Assembly: GCA_002343455.1 (NCBI GenBank)
Contig: DDSR01000310.1
Coordinates: 1 to 15,246 of the forward strand
Reading direction: 5' to 3'
Source: Deltaproteobacteria bacterium UBA2385
Lineage (GTDB): Bacteria; Myxococcota_A; UBA796; UBA2385
DNA length: 15,246 nucleotides
The translations under genes and the position numbers were made by a program. The notes under the pieces were generated by a model. That model was not told the origin of the DNA. It did no database searches and saw nothing but the letters and a program-made list of their open reading frames with translations. The stretch's first letter is position 1; every line of letters begins with the position of its first letter. This document shows, in pieces, positions 12,601 through 15,246 of this stretch.

Positions 12601-14991
12601 AGCCTGCCCGACGAGCTCGCCGCGCTCTGCGCCTACCCTGATGCCCACCTCGTCCTGGCCACGCTGCTGGAGCCCGGCGAACCGGAGCTGCTGCGGCAGC
12701 GCGGGCCCCGGCTCCTGCTCCGGCTGCTGGCCGCGGGCGCCCGCCGGGTGAGCATCCTGGCGAGGGGCGTCTGCGAGGTCGAGGACAGCCCGGTCCGGCC
12801 CGAGGCCGCCGCCCTGCGCGGCCTGGTCCAGGTCCTGGCGCAGGAGTCCAGCGAGGTCCGGGTCCGCCTGATCGACGTCGGGGCTGCGCCCGACCCGGCA
12901 GCCCTGCGGGGAGAGCTGGCCGCGGGGCCCGAGGAGCCGGTCTTCGCGGCCCTGTCTGGCCGGCAACGCTACCTGCCCTGCCCGGTGTCGCTGCGGGAGG
13001 CCGTCGCGGCCGGATCCCTGCCCGAGGGCGCCGTGGTGTTGATCACCGGGGGCCTGGGCGAGGTCGGGCTTCAGCTCGCCGCCCACCTGGCCGCTCGACC
13101 GGTGCGGCTGGTCCTGAGCAGCCGGGTCGGGCTCCTGGCGCGGTCGGAGTGGGAGGGCTGGCTGTCCAGCCATGCCGCGACCGACCCGAGCGCCCGGCGG
13201 ATCCGCCTGATCCAGGAGCTGGAGGAGCGGGGCGCCGAGGTCCTGCCCGTGGCCGCCGACGTCGCCGACCTCCGGGCGATGACGGCCCTGATGGAGCGCA
13301 TCCAGGAGCGCTGGGGCCGCCTGGATCTCGTCATCCACGCCGCCGGGCTGGCCGGGAGCGCCGCCTGGCGATCGCTGGCCGACACCGGCCCCGAGCAGCT
13401 CGACGCCCACCTGCGGCCCAAGCTCGACGGCGGTCGGCTGCTGGTGCAGCTCCTCCCGACGAGCTGCCGGCTGGTCCTGCTCTCGTCGATCTCCACCGTG
13501 CTCGGCGGGGTCGGCCTGGGGGCCTACTCCGCCGCCAACCACGCCCTCGAGGCGCTGGCGCTCGGCAGCGGCGGTCGGGCTCAGGCCCTGGCCTACGACG
13601 CCTGGGGCCCGGCGGCCCTCTCGGCGGCCGAGGGCGCGGCCCTGCTGGATCTCGCCCTGGGCCTGCCCCAGGTCCCCGTGCTCTTCACCTCGACCACGGC
13701 GCTGCCCGACCGCCTGCGCTGGGTGGACCACCATGGCCGGGTGGAAGCCTCCCGCGCCGCCCCCCCCCGCGGCGCTCAGGGTCCGGGCGCGGCCGGCAGC
13801 GACGCTCCGGTCCTTCGCCACCCCCGCCCCGAGCTCAGCCGGCCCTTCCTCGCCCCCCGGGACGCGCTCGAAGAGCAGCTCGCCGAGCTGTGGGCCGAGC
13901 TCTTCTCGCTCGACCGGGTCGGCGTCCAGGACAGCTTCTTCGAGCTTGGCGGAGACTCCCTGATGGCCATCCAGCTCGGCGCCCGCCTGCGCGAGCGGCT
14001 GAAGGTCGACGTGCCCATCAACGAGCTGTTCGAGCAACCCACCGTCGAGAGCCTCGCCCGCACGGTCGGCCAGCGCTTGCAGGACGACCCGCTGGCGCTG
14101 GTGGAGGGTCTCAGCGACGAGGAGGTCCAGGCGATGCTCGCCCGCCTGGAGGCCAGCAGCGCCCCCGACGACACGCGCCTGCTGCCAGAGCGCTACCGCT
14201 TCGAGCCAGGCGGCCCGGTCGACCGCGGCGAGGTCCAACGCTTCTACGACAGTGTCAGCAGCCAGCTCGACGCCAGCCCGTACCGCGATCACGCCCTCTT
14301 CCTGAACTATGGCTACCTGCCTGGCGAGGCGCCCTCCTTCAGCCCGGTCGACCTGCCGGCCCAGCTGCCCGGGCGCAACCCGATCCGGCTGGTCTGCGAG
14401 CTGGTGGGCGCGTACCCGCTGCGGGACACCGATCGGGTGCTGGACGTCGGCTGCGGCCGGGGCGGCACGATCGCCGTCTTGCGACGGTACTTCCGGGTCG
14501 GCGAGGTCACCGGCCTGGACCTCTCCCCGGTGGCGGTGGCCTTCTGCCAGCAGCGACACGGCGACGCGAACACGCGCTTTCTCCAGGGCGACGCCCACCG
14601 CCTGCCCTTCCCCGACGGCAGCTTCGACGTCGTCACCAACGTGGAGTCCTCGCACTGCTACGGCGAGCTGCCGCCCTTCTTCGCCGAGGTCGCCCGCGTC
14701 CTGCGGCCTGGGGGCGCGTTCCTCTACACCGATGTGCTGGCCAATGACCGGCTGGAGGAGGCCCTGGCCGCGCTGGAGGCCGAGGGGCTGCACATCGAGC
14801 ACCAGCGGGACATCACCGCCAACGTGCTGCTCTCGTGCGATGAGACCGCCCGGATGAACGCCCGGGCCTTCCAGGCCGGAAACGACGAGACGATGCTGGA
14901 GCGCTTCCTGGCGGTGCCCGACTCGGCCCTGTACGAGGCGATGAAGTCCGGTCAGAAGCGCTACCTCATCCTCCGCGCGCGCCGGGAGTGA
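9649..14991 (+). CDS. Modular type I PKS: KS-AT-KR-ACP-methyltransferase
   Basis: This 1780-aa protein starts with an acidic tail. The ketosynthase (about 25-450) has Cys195 in TACSTS, His331 in HGTAT and His376 in NLGH. The acyltransferase (about 530-840) has GHSVGE with Ser637 and HAFHS (738-742), which predicts malonyl-CoA. The ketoreductase has TGGLGEVG (1133-1140), Lys1258, Ser1280, Tyr1293 and Asn1297. The acyl carrier domain has GGDS with Ser1437. A class I SAM methyltransferase fills about 1520-1780, with VLDVGCGRGG (1597-1606) and acidic Asp1624. There is no DH, ER, thioesterase or reductase. The KS resembles those that follow NRPS modules. It probably extends the acyl chain on the upstream PCP by two carbons, reduces the beta-ketone and methylates. 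Translation is coupled by the ATGA overlap. The AT is in cis, so this is not a trans-AT system. Confidence 0.95.
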   Translation: MSLVEHEGEPDLEPDLEPDLEPEGEDRGPEIAIIGMAGRFPMARDVEELWGRLVRGEECLSRFTEEELLASGLPVELVRHPAYVPVRGVVQDADHFDAGLFGLSATEARLTDPQHRLFLEVAHEALEEAGVDPSRFPGAIGVMGGADVNSYALGQLLVWTHDLQSLLGNDKDYLATRVAFKLDLRGPALSVQTACSTSLVAVALAVQSLLSYQCDLALAGGVGLAFPQRQGHLFQEGGILSPDGHCRSFDAASQGTVGADGCGIVVLKRLAEAIADGDPIRAVIRGIALNNDGGAKIGFTAPSAQGQAEVIAMAQAMAGVEPESIGYVECHGTATQLGDPIELAALDQVFQAGQADRGTARRAFCAIGSLKSNLGHMNSAAGVGGLIKAALCLERATLPQSLHLRRPNPRIDWEGSCFFVNEQTRPWPAGALPRRAGVSSFGVGGTNAHAVLEEAPPRPEGAPAASQELLLLSAMDATALAEQEDRLVRWLESNPQANLGEVAWTLQTGRRRFSLGKAVAVGSASELRPALAAASARAVRRPGSARVAFLFPGQGAQHPRMLLDLIEEPDFAAAFEPLRAGLREAFGQDPVETIAQASAEALAETQLTQPLLFALELSLARLWLARGVQPVALLGHSVGELAAACLAGVFSPAAGLELVLARGRLVAASPRGAMLAVALPEGEVLARLSQGQGLREVELAAVNGPEQSVVAGTDPAIEEAERALRAQGVGCQRLRTSHAFHSRLLDGALPAYRSVLERTLLSPPEIPLLSGLTGDWLKPEEATSPEYWVRQLRRPVRFGPGLDRLLDEAELVLLELGPGASLGNLARRHPEARGRVVIQGARPARGVEGLSDRAVFLEALGQLALAGVEPDWAALHGTPRQRLRLPTYPFQRQRYWQGFEGLAAGPNAVQHAAQSGALAAPSRAAGPEQMLYTAGWTRQRALASTDPGTLWVIHDGDPLGRLLGQEHGREIPLESLPTGSLPNGSLPDELAALCAYPDAHLVLATLLEPGEPELLRQRGPRLLLRLLAAGARRVSILARGVCEVEDSPVRPEAAALRGLVQVLAQESSEVRVRLIDVGAAPDPAALRGELAAGPEEPVFAALSGRQRYLPCPVSLREAVAAGSLPEGAVVLITGGLGEVGLQLAAHLAARPVRLVLSSRVGLLARSEWEGWLSSHAATDPSARRIRLIQELEERGAEVLPVAADVADLRAMTALMERIQERWGRLDLVIHAAGLAGSAAWRSLADTGPEQLDAHLRPKLDGGRLLVQLLPTSCRLVLLSSISTVLGGVGLGAYSAANHALEALALGSGGRAQALAYDAWGPAALSAAEGAALLDLALGLPQVPVLFTSTTALPDRLRWVDHHGRVEASRAAPPRGAQGPGAAGSDAPVLRHPRPELSRPFLAPRDALEEQLAELWAELFSLDRVGVQDSFFELGGDSLMAIQLGARLRERLKVDVPINELFEQPTVESLARTVGQRLQDDPLALVEGLSDEEVQAMLARLEASSAPDDTRLLPERYRFEPGGPVDRGEVQRFYDSVSSQLDASPYRDHALFLNYGYLPGEAPSFSPVDLPAQLPGRNPIRLVCELVGAYPLRDTDRVLDVGCGRGGTIAVLRRYFRVGEVTGLDLSPVAVAFCQQRHGDANTRFLQGDAHRLPFPDGSFDVVTNVESSHCYGELPPFFAEVARVLRPGGAFLYTDVLANDRLEEALAALEAEGLHIEHQRDITANVLLSCDETARMNARAFQAGNDETMLERFLAVPDSALYEAMKSGQKRYLILRARRE
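9673..9716 (+). repeat. 12-bp tandem repeat encoding an acidic EPDL tail
   Basis: GAGCCCGATCTG is repeated three times exactly (9673-9708), with a partial fourth copy to 9716. It encodes EPDL repeats in residues 9-23 of the PKS. The tail is strongly acidic and directly precedes the KS. The preceding NRPS ends with a basic tail, which suggests an electrostatic docking pair. Confidence 0.95.
12571..12615 (+). repeat. 15-bp imperfect tandem repeat in the PKS (SLPxG)
   Basis: Three 15-bp units at 12571, 12586 and 12601 encode SLPTG, SLPNG and SLPDE (residues 975-989). They lie in the region between the AT and the catalytic KR, which belongs to the KR structural subdomain or linker. The units differ by a few bases, so they are older than the 12- and 18-bp repeats. 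Confidence 0.85.
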
Positions 14992-15043
14992 GCCCTGGTC
15001 GCGCCCCGGGCGAGGGCCCCGCGAGGACTCTGGCGAGGCGCAA

Positions 15044-15054
15044 TGCGGTAGAGT
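15044..15054 (+). promoter_or_regulatory. Candidate extended -10 promoter for the gene at 15077
   Basis: TGCGGTAGAGT lies in the 85-bp gap between the PKS stop and ATG 15077. It matches the motif before the NRPS gene (TGTGGTAGAAC), including the following GCCGCC. No clear -35 is visible. A GAGG (15068-15071) 5 nt before the ATG can serve as ribosome site. I see no convincing terminator with a T-run in this gap. Confidence 0.45.
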
Positions 15055-15076
15055 GCCGCCATTCTTCGAGGTCCCC

Positions 15077-15246
15077 ATGTCCAGCGAGAAGCCGCCTGCC
15101 GCCGTGAACGACCCCGGGGAGGACGAGCGCCTGGGCCGCCTCGACCCCGAGCGGCTCCGCCTGTTGGAGCAGCTCCGCGCCCAGCGACGAGCGCCGGCCA
15201 GCGCCCCCCCGCCCGCGGCCAGCGCTCCCCCGCCCGCGGCCAGCGC
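15077..15246 (+). CDS. Start of an unidentified gene, possibly another NRPS/PKS protein (3' truncated)
   Basis: The frame opens at ATG 15077 and stays open to the end of the window (56 codons). The N-terminus is hydrophilic. A charged helical segment, LDPERLRLLEQLRAQ, resembles the short helical linker that often precedes condensation domains in NRPS proteins (LSPEKRALLE-like). It is followed by an Ala/Ser/Pro repeat that continues past the window. A candidate promoter and a GAGG ribosome site precede it. The NRPS suggestion rests on this short similarity and on location only. It could be any protein with a Pro/Ala-rich N-terminal linker. Confidence 0.6.
   Translation, partial: MSSEKPPAAVNDPGEDERLGRLDPERLRLLEQLRAQRRAPASAPPPAASAPPPAAS
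15196..15246 (+). repeat. 21-bp tandem repeat (ASAPPPA) running off the window
   Basis: Units start at 15196, 15217 and 15238, the last cut by the window end. The first two differ by one base. They encode a flexible ASAPPPA linker in the partial gene. Total copy number is unknown. Confidence 0.9.

Noticed and set aside
9649..14991. Trans-AT PKS interpretation, suggested by the PksJ-like acyl ligase domain in the NRPS
   Set aside because: The PKS has an integrated AT with GHSVGE and HAFHS, and the KS looks like hybrid cis-AT modules.
14992..15076. Possible rho-independent terminator after the PKS gene
   Set aside because: GC-rich stretches can pair weakly, but there is no clear stable stem followed by a T-run.
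12196..15078. 960-codon and other long minus-strand open frames (also 9610-12135 and 1781-4252)
   Set aside because: They mirror PKS, ABC and NRPS coding sequence, show no domains and have biased composition. The plus-strand frames carry complete motif sets.

Overview
The window is very GC-rich, almost completely coding, and every gene I can support lies on the + strand. Third-position G/C bias is strong, so the other five frames hold long spurious ORFs. Codon use, the FKBP type and the multidomain NRPS/PKS genes fit a large-genome Myxococcota-like bacterium. That placement is an inference; no marker gene is present.

Layout: (1) positions 1-609 hold the 3' part of a tandem-FKBP peptidyl-prolyl isomerase gene. 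(2) Six bases later, 616-2289 and 2309-3919 encode the two halves of a heterodimeric ABC exporter, joined by an unusual double ATGA overlap. (3) A 78-bp gap with a candidate promoter leads to 3998-9652, an 1884-aa NRPS-like protein ordered condensation (C) - vestigial adenylation fragment - acyl-ligase-type adenylation (AL) - ketoreductase (KR) - carrier protein (PCP). (4) Overlapping it by 4 nt, 9649-14991 encodes a 1780-aa cis-AT PKS module ordered KS-AT-KR-ACP-methyltransferase. (5) An 85-bp gap with a matching promoter-like motif precedes 15077, the start of another gene that runs off the window.

Working model (inference): the AL domain loads a carboxylic acid lacking an alpha-amine, plausibly an alpha-keto acid, onto the PCP. 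The first KR reduces it to an alpha-hydroxy acid. The C domain joins it to an upstream acyl or peptidyl group, giving an ester. The PKS then adds a malonyl unit, reduces the beta-ketone and methylates. No thioesterase or terminal reductase is visible, and the donor for the first C domain is not encoded upstream in the window. The gene at 15077 may be another assembly-line protein. The exporter may secrete the product.

The most unusual signal is at the nucleotide level. All eight CTAG tetranucleotides I find in the window occur as four copies of CTAGC-NNN-GCTAG. All four lie in the NRPS gene in the same reading phase, and they supply the only CTA leucine codons I find in that gene. Two lie before and two after the AL-KR block. 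The block also follows a decayed adenylation fragment, so this gene carries both a structural and a sequence signature that ordinary annotation would miss.
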